Program-made: the position numbers and the translations under genes
Assembly: GCA_015227615.1 (NCBI GenBank)
Contig: JAALGZ010000003.1
Span: 930,001 to 994,000 of the forward strand
Origin: Labyrinthula sp. Ha
Lineage: Eukaryota; Sar; Bigyra; Labyrinthulida; Labyrinthulaceae
Length of the DNA stretch: 64,000 nucleotides
Reading direction: 5' to 3'
In this document: positions 12,874-23,586 of the stretch, in pieces
How positions within the stretch are numbered: position 1 is the stretch's first letter
Layout of the letters: every line of letters begins with the position of its first letter
The notes under the pieces: model-generated
What the model saw: the letters and a program-made list of their open reading frames with translations, nothing else
Told to the model about the DNA's origin: nothing
Databases searched by the model: none

Positions 12874-15837
12874 ATGGAAACAAAGGAAATAGACCAAAAT
12901 TTTAAGAAGCCTCCAGTATTAAACAACCACTATTTTAACTGTTTTTAGCCAAAGGTTAATGCTTGGGGAAAAGGGAAGCTCAGCTTCAAATCAGCAGCAG
13001 CTAAAAAACCTTCCACAGAAAAAAAGATACCAAAATCTCCTGTTAATGGGCCAGTGAAGCTGCAGTCACTTTCATCAGGGAAAAGTATACGAAAATATTC
13101 CTTGAATGAAACCGAAACAGTTGAAAGTGAGGCAGGCACAAATTCAGCAAACAAAACTGAATCAGCTGTAAAATCTGAGGAAACATCCCATCCGAGATCA
13201 TCTTCACGTTACCAAAACTATGTAGCGTCAGCCAGGCCACATGGAAAATCTAAGTCTGCTTTTAATCCCAAGAGGAAGAGCTATAACCATGTGCAGAAAA
13301 TTAGGTTAGATCGTGAAGAAATAGTAGCTTTAAGTCAAAACAAGTCGATTTTTGCAACTGAGTACTTAGGATCTGACTTAGTGGTTAAGGACCAAAGTTT
13401 TCTCGATGAAATTCTTGAAGACGTGCGGGTACCTGTTCTAGCTGAAAGTATTGATTTAAAGAAGATCCATGAGGATTGGTACGAAGAGACAAAAAAAAAG
13501 AGATCTGAACGGGTGGAAAAGTATAATAATCGCTCCCAAAACCCCAAACCGCAGGAAAATAAATCTCCGACAAATAAACCAGAGACACAAAAACCAAAGA
13601 TGAAGACTTTCGACCTTAGCCAGATGTCAAAATTAGCTAACGATTTTGAAAAAACTCATAGGAAGTCTTCTTTGGATTCTAAGCCTGAGTTGTTGAGTCC
13701 ACGCTCATCTGCTGCAGGAGGGGGCTTTGGGTCTAATGACGATGTTTTCGGGGCTCTCGAGGATACAGAGGCGCCCCCAGAAGAAACGGTGGTACTAGAA
13801 GATGAAGGTATAGATCCTAAGTTAACAGGTATGGTTGTAGAAGAAGAAATTTATGAAAGCTCAGCTGAATTAGAAGCTAATAAGCAATCTGTTGAACCTA
13901 AGTCTGAATATCTGGCGCCACAGGAGGCTCTTAAGTTTGATCCTTATAGAATGCAGGAGGCTGCGAAACCGATTTTCCCACCAACAGAATCTCAACGGGT
14001 TCCGTACCCCGTGAAATCTAGGTTAGGTGCTAATGAGCAGTATGATTTTTTCCAGGTACCTCGAAGTCAGGAACCTCTGCCCTCCCAGCCGTTACGAGAC
14101 TATCCACGAACAGGTTATCCTGAGCAACCGGGTAGATTTGAATATAATGTGCACTCAAAGCAAGAAGAATTTCGGATGTATAATTCTCAGTTTAACAAAC
14201 TTCTGGCGGACTATGAAAAGTTAGGAACTTTTATCAAAAATCTACACATGGAGATACAAGGCTGTGCTCGTCAAAACGAAGAACTGGTAAACGGATATCA
14301 CAGGGAGAGTAGAAGTAGCTACCAAAGGCAAATTGCCTCTGCGCTTGATCGCAACACTGCTCACTACAGGTCGTTGAAAGCCAATTATGAAAAGCACATA
14401 GAGACTCTGAACGGAATGAAACGCAGGCTTCAACAGTTGAAGGACCATCTAGGGCAATTAAAGTTTGAAATTCAAGAGGAGGAATACCGGAAGAAAAGAA
14501 TTCAACAAGAACGAGAAAGGCGCGCATTTTTCCCTCACTCTCAGGTTCCAGCTCCCAAGTACAGATATATCCCAGGTGTCTGGTATTACCAAGATCCCAA
14601 AGGCGAACCTCAAGGCCCTTTTGACTCTAAGCAGATGCTTGCTTGGTACCGAAGTGGTTCTTTCACTGATAGTTTGCCTGTAGCACGGTATGCTTCTACA
14701 AATATGTATGTGCCCCTTGGAGTATATTTTAAAAATGATCCGGAGCATCCCTTTGTAGAACTGGTTCCGAATAACGAACCTGTCGAGCAATTGAGGTATA
14801 GTCCTAACTTACCTCATTCGGCGCACTATGGTGAGGAAGTTCCCAAATACAATCAAGACCCTCCTAGTGTGCAGGGTCTTAGATGGACTCAACCCGCTCC
14901 TGATAGAAAACCTGACTCGCACAGGAATAGTGTATATTCCCGCTATTCTCACAGTTCAGCAGGTTCGCCCGTTTTGAGACAGAGGGAGACCCAAGTCTCT
15001 CCTGACTCGCTTAGTTATGAGCCACAGATCCAAACAATCGCTGAAGCGAAATTGGAGGCCGAGGTGCCTAAACTGGTGTCCGCAACTGTCCAGACTGAAG
15101 ATAAAGCTACACAAGCTGACGTGCAACCTCAAGCTGATATGTTAAAGAGCTTAGGGGGGTTAACAAATAATCTTAAGCAGATGTTAAACATAAACACTGC
15201 TGCGCAGACGGAGACAAGAACAACTAAAGAGCATGTTAAACCGGTCAAGGCTCCGAAGAAGAAAAAGCCTCAATCGCCCAAGGAAAAGCAACATGGAAAC
15301 AATGCATGGAGCCAACAGGGGGATTCTAGTGGCACACAAGGCAACCCCTGGAAAAATGTCAAGGCGGCCTCTAACAATAAGAGTAAACTATCTCTCGCAG
15401 AGATCCAAGAGGAAGAGAAAAGAAAAGCTGCTGTTCAATCAAGCAGGCGTGCACAGGGAAATGGAGGAACCTTATGGGCGGACATGGTTTCAAACCGTAC
15501 TCAACCTGTCCCAGCACAGAAAACACCGGGTTATCTTGTTCCCTCGCAGGTTAAGTTAGGCAAAGAAAAATTTAATACACCCTTCTGGCAATGGGCTAAG
15601 ACTCAGCTCAATAAGCTAGGGCATCAGGTTACACAAGAGAAGTTAAATTTTTTGAATAGTTGCATGAAAGTTCCAGCAATCGATTTGGTTGATTTCTTTC
15701 AAGAGAATCTTGGTACGTCTATGAACGTCAGAGATGTTGAAGAATTTGCTCGATCCTTTGGTGAAAGAAGGTTGAATAAAGATGCTGGTGATGTCGATGA
15801 AACTGGGTTCACTAAGGTTAGGTCTAAGAAGAAATAA
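12874..15837 (+). CDS. GIGYF: GIGYF/PERQ-like GYF-domain protein
   Basis: Two exons (12874-12915 and 12949-15837) joined across a 33-nt GT-AG intron give 976 aa. The join is supported because the frame is open upstream of every internal ATG back to the acceptor at 12948, and exon 1 supplies an in-frame ATG giving METKEIDQNFKKPP. The GYF domain lies at about residues 552-618 with the signature VWYYQDPKGEPQGPF, the adaptor surface that binds proline-rich partners. A short motif at about 133-142 (RLDREEIVAL) resembles the 4EHP-binding segment of animal GIGYF proteins. A charged coiled-coil-like stretch precedes the GYF domain, and the last 80 residues (FWQWAKTQLNKL onward) resemble the conserved GIGYF tail. 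GIGYF proteins act in the cytoplasm in translational repression and mRNA decay. The gene is richer in G+C than its flanks. Confidence 0.9.
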
Positions 15838-18800
15838 GGACACAAGTACGATATTGTAAATGCTCTGTTTTGAAGCTCCTTAAGTTATTTTAACCTCTTG
15901 TTTTCACGCTAGCTGAATCAACTCTAGAACCTGCAGCCCAGCGGTGTGGACTGAGCTTGTTGCTTCTTAAAGATCAGTGCAACTCCTTCCTAGGCCATTT
16001 TTTATAAATGGAGTCCAGACAGAAAACATATTAGATAGCTATCGTATGTGATTCATGCTTCTTCTGCAGTAGCAACTAGTGACGCTTGCTCTAAAGAGGT
16101 AAGTGAAGAGGTGAGACTTATTTTTTAGTATCTTATAACCCGCCTGATAAGTACATCCACAAAACAGGACAGCCCGAACGATTTGTGAGAGGAAGTGCTA
16201 GTAACTCTATGCTAAGTTTTCCTTGTGATAAAATGGTGAGTTAGTAGAAGTTTGAGTCGGTTTATTGTCTTTTATTGTTCTATCCCTTGCTAGTAGTCAG
16301 GGATCGGATTTGATTCATTGATAATTTATCTATACATCTTTTGCCCATATTTTTCTTATTGATTGTTTCTAATAGCTCCCCAACCATTTCGATTGGTTAA
16401 TACTAATTAAAAGATCATCAATGCAGAAGAGGCCATGTAACCATAGGCCCCATAACCAAGAAAGAATATGTTTGATTGTTGTACCATATGAGACCCAGCA
16501 AAAATGGGCTGGATGGTACAGCTCTATCCCATTAACCGATTATTCCCAAGCCGTATGGCCCAACTATATGTAGCACTTTAGACGGTGTGAAAAACAAGTA
16601 TTGTTTTTTTGGTTCTTAGACCCACGGTCATCTAACTTAGTCTTGTATTGATAATCTGAATCAACACAGTTATCGAATAATTATTGATAAATCTTAACAT
16701 CTCCGGTGTCTAGTTAAGATATTGGGTGCTACTTGTTTTGTGGTTCTTTTCCGCCTTCTTGAACATTTATTTATGTTTTCAATTAATTCCTGACTCTTTT
16801 CGGTGTAATATGATTTCAACATTCATTTCGTGGGTCAAAATGTAAAGTGACTCAAACCTTTTATAATCTAGTTATTAAAGCCATTTCAATAAAATCAAAA
16901 TAGGTCACATTTCGTGCATCACTTTAGTTTCCCAAGATTAACGTATATATAAGTGAAGGGAGATTATAGTGGGCAATTAAAAGCAAGAAAACACTGAAAA
17001 GTGCTTCTCTGACGGCTTAACCGATGTTGTGATACTTGACACCTTTGCTACAAAGTGTTGTTTCACCTTAAATTCCTAAAAACTGTTGCTTCGTACTAAA
17101 ACTAAACCGATACATAACTTGGGGCTTCTCTATTATAATGGCTACATGGCTCTGAAAATGATGAAACGATTTAAATGATTAGTTTCAAGCTAATACAACC
17201 ATATATATAGAATGTGTTTGTAATCAAGGCAAGCATTTCAATTTACAATGAATAATTTTTATTTGCTTTGTTTCTGCTTTAACAAGAATTTATTGATCAT
17301 CTTCAAATATTATTGGTTTTATTCAGATTTTTCTTAACTTAACCCACATAACTCTTCGACTAATCACTGAAAAGCAAGAGGTTTTAGTCTAATTTTATTT
17401 AAAGCATCAAAAATTAAGTGTTGGTGCCTGTGAATTGTTTTACAGTATACAAGAATCGAATAACATGACGCTTTCTAAGTAGATTTCAAATGATACGTAG
17501 TTCAAGTAATTGTGCTTTATCGAATAAAATAATGCTGAGAAATAACACTCTTAAATCAATGAAGAGAGTTGGGGACTCATCGAAATCATTCAATAACTGT
17601 ACGCACATATAACAGAATAATGACAATAATCCAACTTGCAACATTATTCATCGCGCAAAGAACAAATTACGCACCCCTTTAGACTGGAATTGCTCGTAGA
17701 CAGTATCTCATGAATTTTCGCCATGGATTCCTCTGTGTCAATTTTCACCTAGCAGCTTCACCAACCTGACAAGGCTACCAGGTTAGACCATACTTCATCC
17801 TATTACGGTGTGAAGAAGCCAAGCACTTATTTCGGCTTTACTTCACCTTCAAGAAATTAAGTTGACATTCCAAGGCGCATATTTATTTGGATAGTGGCAA
17901 AAGAATCTGTAGCCACTCAAGTCAAGATCAGGTACTATCAGCCAGAAAATCCAACGTGTATTTTACCAGGGAACTCATGCATCCTTAGTTTACATAGAAG
18001 ATTTGAATGCTTTAGGACTCTATTTTTTCTTTGGTTTGGCAGCTTAAGCAAACACTCTAATAAAATTGCAATGAAACAAAGAGTAGTATACTTACGAAAA
18101 GGCACCCAATTCTGTAATAGAAGGTAAGAATAATTAGAGTGTAGCTGATGTACAAAGGTATTAGAACGCTTCAAACTCATTTTTATGTAAGTTATGAGGG
18201 TTAATTTAGCTTGAACAGGTCGAGGTTCCAATATCCCATTTGCATAGCTCCAATCAGTGCCAACAAATGAAATGTCGTAGGTGTAACTAGACTCATGCTA
18301 ATGTTCCAATAAAAGTACGAAATGAGATACAAGGTGTTATATAGATATTTAAAGTGTTACAATACATATTTTAGTAAAATGGTGTTAATGTAAATAGCTT
18401 GTTTACACGGGTTTTTAAGATGTTCACCATATGGAGCTTAGGAATAATTTCGGAGTGTCTGGTTCAAGAATGAATTCCGTGGCGGATTACCTTTTGAAAA
18501 GAACTAAGAAATAAAAATAAATAGTGCTGAATGATTGATGCTTCATGATTTAGCCGCAGTAGATGACCAAGGGTTCCACGAACCTGGTCTTCATTGCACG
18601 CTCTCAGAGCCTCGAGGGTAATATACTAAAACTGTGCTAAATAATAGTCTCGTAGTATTTTGGCTTGGCTGAGCTTTTCTTCTCATCTCATCGTGGTGCG
18701 GTTACGAAGTTGATTACATTCTTCAGACGTCTGAACACTCGAGGTTGTGCGCAAAATCTCGACTAGAACTCAAATTTAGGTGAGAATAGATTGAAGTAAT

Positions 18801-19912
18801 AACAATAGGTATTCAAGTCGAACAGCTGTAGCTCCAGAAGAAAAAGAAAGAGGAAAAGATTGAAGAGAATGTATGTATTGAGGTTTTATTTAATATTTGA
18901 AGGTTTAGACCAGAGTATTAGCAGAAATGTGCCTATTGAAGGATGTTGCCGTTCTTGACCAGTCGGGGTATTCCTTGGGTGATATATGGCCGATGTCTGG
19001 CATAATGCGTTATTAAAGGGCTTGGGTGTAGCAAACGTGTGTATCTAGAGCCCTGGATGTAGTTAGGGTATCAGTTCAACTTGATGTAAGAATTTGACGT
19101 TCTTGAGTCTTGGAAGGATGTGGGAGGAAAGGGAGTTGAATATAGCTGGACTATACATTGGTGGAAGAAAAGTAGGGTGTACTTTTTCTTAAGGGTAATT
19201 TTTGTCGAGCCTATACTTATAATCGAATCTGATGCACTAAGTGCCTATATTCAGCAACCTCAAACAATTCCTGCAGACATTCCATCAGATGGGTTGCAGA
19301 GAGATGAATTATGGCCTGAATTCGTAAAAAGTTCAAGTAGACCTATCAACAAATACTTCACCTAATAGCAGAGTCAAAGCATCATTTTTGTCCATGGGAG
19401 GGAAATCTGCTCTTTTCGGTGTTTGTTAATCAGAGTCTGAATGACCTGTCCAACGTTAGATTAATAGGACATTTCAGCAATCTAAACCCGTGGGCTGACG
19501 AGAACTTCGATTCAGTGATGGGCTAGCCTTAACGCGTAAGGATTAAGTTTGGTATGGAAAACTCCTTAAGAAAGAAAGCTATTCTTTTCGGGTCAAGACT
19601 GTCATTCAATCAGATCATTGAAATCGAGCTCTGGCAGTACACGCGAGAATCAGGATATAGCAGCAGAAATAAAAAAAATAACTAAAATACATCCTGGGAA
19701 AAGTGTTGTGTCTCTGTCGCAAGATGATGGCATATTCAGCATCGTATAATAATTTTTTTTCATTGGTTTTGCTTCATAGAAAGACATTTTTAACTAGAAA
19801 ATGATACTTTTCTCTTATCTATGTGAAAAATAATAATTTTTAATTTGTGCCCAAAATATCAACGTTTTTTATTTCTTGCGACCAATTGTAAGAAGAAATC
19901 AAATCATCAGTG
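15838..19912. other. 4.1-kb gap between GIGYF-like and ABCF3 genes
   Basis: No intact gene is visible. Just 3' of the GIGYF-like gene (about 15.91-16.13 kb, plus) short protein-like stretches occur in changing frames. A minus-strand hydrophobic frame at about 16.43-16.57 kb is open but short. From 18.53 to 19.75 kb the sequence is richer in G+C and carries the possible pseudogene listed separately. The last 160 bases before the ABCF3 ATG are very AT-rich and probably include its promoter. Confidence 0.35.
18530..19746 (+). pseudogene. Possible decayed host gene upstream of ABCF3
   Basis: Plus-strand pieces of protein-like text follow one another in changing frames: AAVDDQGFHEPGLHC near 18.56 kb, CGYEVDYILQTSEHS near 18.70 kb, PADIPSDGLQRDELWPEF near 19.29 kb, SNLNPWADENFDSVMG near 19.48 kb and KAILFGSRLSFNQIIEIEL near 19.58 kb. 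Stops of several kinds interrupt them. The stretch is richer in G+C than the surrounding gap. I do not recognise the protein. This is the fullest gene-wreck candidate on the plus strand, but by-eye judgement of coding character is weak evidence. Confidence 0.3.
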
Positions 19913-22235
19913 ATGGAATATAATGTAGCTGTCAAGACTATATTCCAAAAGAACTCTTTTGATGAACCGACACATGAATTTGTTGAAGCAACAATAAGAC
20001 ATTATTCAGAGGAATCTCTTTCAGGAAAACTTGAACCTAAAGTTATTGAAAGCTTACTTTGCAAAAGTCTTTTACCTTTTTTATTGTTTTACGACAATAA
20101 TTTTAGAATAAAAAGGCTGAAAGCACAAAGTTCAAAAAAGAAAATCAAAGATTTAGAAAAAGAAGGAATAAAATATTTGGAAAATTTTCTTTCTGATCTA
20201 TATGAAAAAAATATCCTTTCGAAAACTGAGTATGCAAGAAGGAAACAACAAAGAGATAAACTTCAGGTTAAAAAAGCTCAACATTTAAGGCAAAGTCGAT
20301 ATCAAAATAAATGGGGACTAGAAGAGTTAAACCCACAGTTGAATTATAATAAACAGGTAAACTCTATTTCTGATGCATTGAGTGAAAGTAAAAGACAGAA
20401 AAATTTGGAAAAGTTGAAAAAACAACAAGAAAAAGAAAGAAAAAAGGAGGAAGCTATTTTTGAAAAAGAGCTTGAAAGAATGAAACAAGAAAAAATAAAA
20501 GATCGAAAAGAGTTAAAAGAAAACATGCTAAGAATTGCAAAGTTTCGTATGTCTCCAGAAGCAAGGAAAACTAAGTTGGAGAAAGATGTATTGATAGAAC
20601 ATTATAGTATGTATATTGGAAATGCAGGTGCCCTTTTAGATGATACAACAATAAAAATAGTTTCAGGACGAAAATATGGTTTATTAGGGGTAAATGGTTC
20701 AGGAAAAACTAGTCTCTTAAAAAATATATCCCGTGGAAAGATAGATAAATTTCCGAAGAATATTTCAATAATGCATGTTGAACAAGAACAAGTTTTTGAT
20801 GATAAAATAGTGATTGATTCTGTACTTGAATCTGATCTATATCGCACTGAGTTATTAAACAGAGAAAAACAACTTCAAGAAAATTTAAAATCTTCTGAAG
20901 AAGAAGGGGAAGAGAAATTAAACGAGGAACTTAATTTTGTGTACGCGGAATTAGAAACGATAGGTTCTGCATCTGCTGAAGCAAGAGCACGTAAAATTTT
21001 ATTTGGATTAGGATTTGATCGAGCAATGCAAGATATGGAGATTAGTGATTTAAGTGGAGGATGGAAAATGCGTGTTGCATTGTGTTCTGCCTTGTTTATT
21101 TCACCTGATTTACTTCTTCTCGATGAACCTACAAATCATCTTGATTTAGAAGCTTGTTTGTGGTTAGAAAATTATTTACAAAATTATGAAAAGACAGTTG
21201 TTATTGTTTCACATGATCGAAAATTTACTAACAATATTATAGAAGAAGTAATTCAACTAGAAAATAAAAAGTTAAATTACTACAAAGGTGATATTGATGT
21301 TTTTGAAGCAACGAGAGAAAGACAAAGAAAAGAACAGAAGAGAGAATTTGAAGCCCAGCAAGGCCAAATTAAACACATGGAGGAGTTTATTAATAAGTTT
21401 AGAGCAAACGCTAAGCGTGCTAGTATGGTTCAGTCTCGGATCAAAGCCCTAGCAAAGATCAAAAGAGTTGAAAATGTTATTGATGATGCTGAATTTCGTT
21501 TCAGTTTTCCTGAACCTGATACCAAAATTGAAAAATTAGCTGAGGTTCAACATGTTTATTTTAGGTACCATTCAGAAAGTGAAATGCTCCTGCAGGATGT
21601 GGATTTTGGGATTCATCGAGGGTCAAGAATTGCAATTTTAGGTGAGAATGGTTGCGGTAATTTTTTCTTGTACTATTATTATAGGAAAAACAACTCTCTT
21701 GAACGTGATTTTGAATAATTTAAAACCTGTTAAAGGCTATGTACAGATTGATCCAAAGACTAAGATTGCTTACTTTGCGCAGCACCATTTAGAAAGTTTG
21801 AACCCAAAGCAGACTCCAATTGAGTTCTTTACAGAGAAGTTTCATAAAGAGATTCAAGAAAGGGGAATGAAAGAAGAGGATGTAAGAAAACACCTAGGAA
21901 ATTATGGAGTTTCTCAAAAGCTAGCAGAGAAGAAAATGATTAAGTTAAGTGGTGGGCAGAAAAGCAGGGTTGCCTTTGCGTTGTGTACATTCAATAAACC
22001 AAACCTTTTGATACTTGATGAACCTACAAATCACTTGGATTTAGAAACTGTTGATGCTCTCATTTTAGCTTTAGCTGCTTTTGAAGGGGGAGTGATTTAT
22101 GTTTCACATGACCAAAATTTCATCGAAAAGACTGCAGATGAAATTTATTGCTTTGAAAACCATAAGTTTCATAAGTTCAAAGGAGAGTTTAGAGACTATA
22201 AGAATCTAGCTATAAAGAAGCAGCTTAAAAATTAA
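19913..22235 (+). CDS. ABCF3: ABC-F ATPase of the GCN20/ABCF3 type
   Basis: Two exons (19913-21656, 21685-22235) around a 28-nt intron that splits the second Walker A motif; splicing restores GENGCGKTT. The protein is 764 aa with two ABC domains and no membrane span. First domain: Walker A GVNGSGKT at about residue 259, signature LSGGWKMR near 381, Walker B LLLLDEPTNHLD near 401. Second domain: Walker A near 580, signature LSGGQKSR, Walker B LLILDEPTNHLD. A charged N-terminal region of about 230 residues and the inter-domain linker fit the GCN20/ABCF3 group. GCN20 works on ribosomes with Gcn1 to activate the eIF2 kinase Gcn2; that role is inferred from the family. A GTG directly precedes the ATG at 19913; I use the ATG. 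The methyltransferase gene follows 145 bp downstream. Confidence 0.92.
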
Positions 22236-22380
22236 TATGTTCGCCCTTACTAAAAAGTATCTTTCTTGTAGAACGTATGAGTTTGTACCACCTTGATGAC
22301 GTCATTAGTCACATTCTGTTTTTGAGACGTACCACAATAAAATAAATATACGGCAAAAATCAAGACAAAAGCAAACAAAA

Positions 22381-23570
22381 ATGGCTCAAGAAATTAGAAA
22401 ACAACTAGCAAAGTTGGAGGAATTCTGTGTAGGTAAAATGGACTAATATTTTTAAATTACTAGGACTTGCTGAACGTGGGTTCTGTCCGGACTCTTTGAT
22501 TCGTTTTGGCGTACGCACTATGTTGAAACAAACATTAGACACTTGTAGAATGGACGGAAACATTGAAACTCAACAAAAATATTTGGAAGAATTTGTGGCA
22601 GATCTTAAAACTAGGAACATAGCGGAACAAACTGGTGAAGCAAATAAGCAACACTATGAAGTTCCAACTGAGCTATATTTGTTAATGCTTGGTCCTTGGT
22701 TAAAGTACTCATCTGGACTTTGGCCTGAAAAGTATTATTATTGTTTATGATCAGACTTAGAAAAACTACTTTGGAGCAATCTGAGGAAGCTATGTTGAAT
22801 ACAGTTTGTTCCAGGGCTGAGTTAGATTCTCTAGCTGATGGATCTACGGTTCTTGATCTAGGTTGTGGCTGGGGTAATTATTTTTACTAGGGTGATTCTT
22901 AGGCTCATTTGCACTGTTTGCTGCTAAGAAATACCCAAAGTTGAAATTTACATGTGTTTCAAATTCAGGTACTCAAAGAGAGTTCATTTTGAAAAAATGT
23001 GAAGACCTTGGGATTAAAAATTTGACTCCTGAGACAGCAGACATTAATGTAATGAGCTTTCCTAAAAGCAAATTTGATCGAGTTTGCTCAACAGAAATGT
23101 TTGAACACATGAAAAATTATCAAAAATTATTGAACAAGATTTCTACGTGGTTAAAACCAAAAGGAAAACTTTTTGTGCACATGTTTACACACAGACGATT
23201 TAGTTACCATTTTGAAAAGGGTTGGATGACAGAGAACTTTTTCTCAGGTGGAACAATGCCAGGAAAAGATTTGCTTCTTAGATTTGATGATGATCTGAAA
23301 GTTGAAGAACAATGGGCAGTAAATGGAACACATTATTCTAAGACACTCGAAGCTTGGTTAAAAAAAGTATTTTTTTTGTGTCTTTAAGTTCAGATTGACG
23401 ACAATTATCCTGAGTTTTTGAAAATCTGTGAAGGAATTTATGGAAAAAAAGATGCTAAAAAGTGGTTATTTAATTGGAGATTGTTCAATATTGCATGCTC
23501 AGAACTTTTCAATATGAATGGAGGCAGTGAATGGTTTATCTCCCATTATAGGTTAGTGAAGAGAGTTTAA
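22381..23570 (+). CDS. SAM methyltransferase, coclaurine N-methyltransferase/CFA-like
   Basis: Five exons: 22381-22432, 22464-22731, 22761-22873, 22903-23366 and 23394-23570. The introns are 31, 29, 29 and 27 nt; all phases close to give 357 aa, the usual size for this family. Motifs: QHYEVPTE-like segment (KQHYEVPTELY), the SAM-binding loop VLDLGCGWGS (completed by splicing), STEMFEHMKNY, FFSGGTMPG and the C-terminal NGGSEWFISHY. This order is typical of plant-type coclaurine N-methyltransferase-like proteins, related to cyclopropane-fatty-acid synthases. The substrate cannot be read from sequence; an amine or lipid acceptor is possible, and no alkaloid pathway is implied. It converges on the tandem-PH gene with only 16 bp between stop codons. 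Confidence 0.9.
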
Positions 23571-23586
23571 AGAATTAACCTGCTAT

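Noticed and set aside
18566-18586. GGGTTCCACGAACCTGG-like sequence suggesting a tRNA T-arm
   Set aside because: No matching acceptor, D-arm or anticodon arm could be placed on either strand; it is an imperfect palindrome inside the possible pseudogene.
19910-19912. GTG directly before the ABCF3 ATG as an alternative start
   Set aside because: Nuclear genes start at ATG as a rule, and the ATG at 19913 adds a normal N-terminus.
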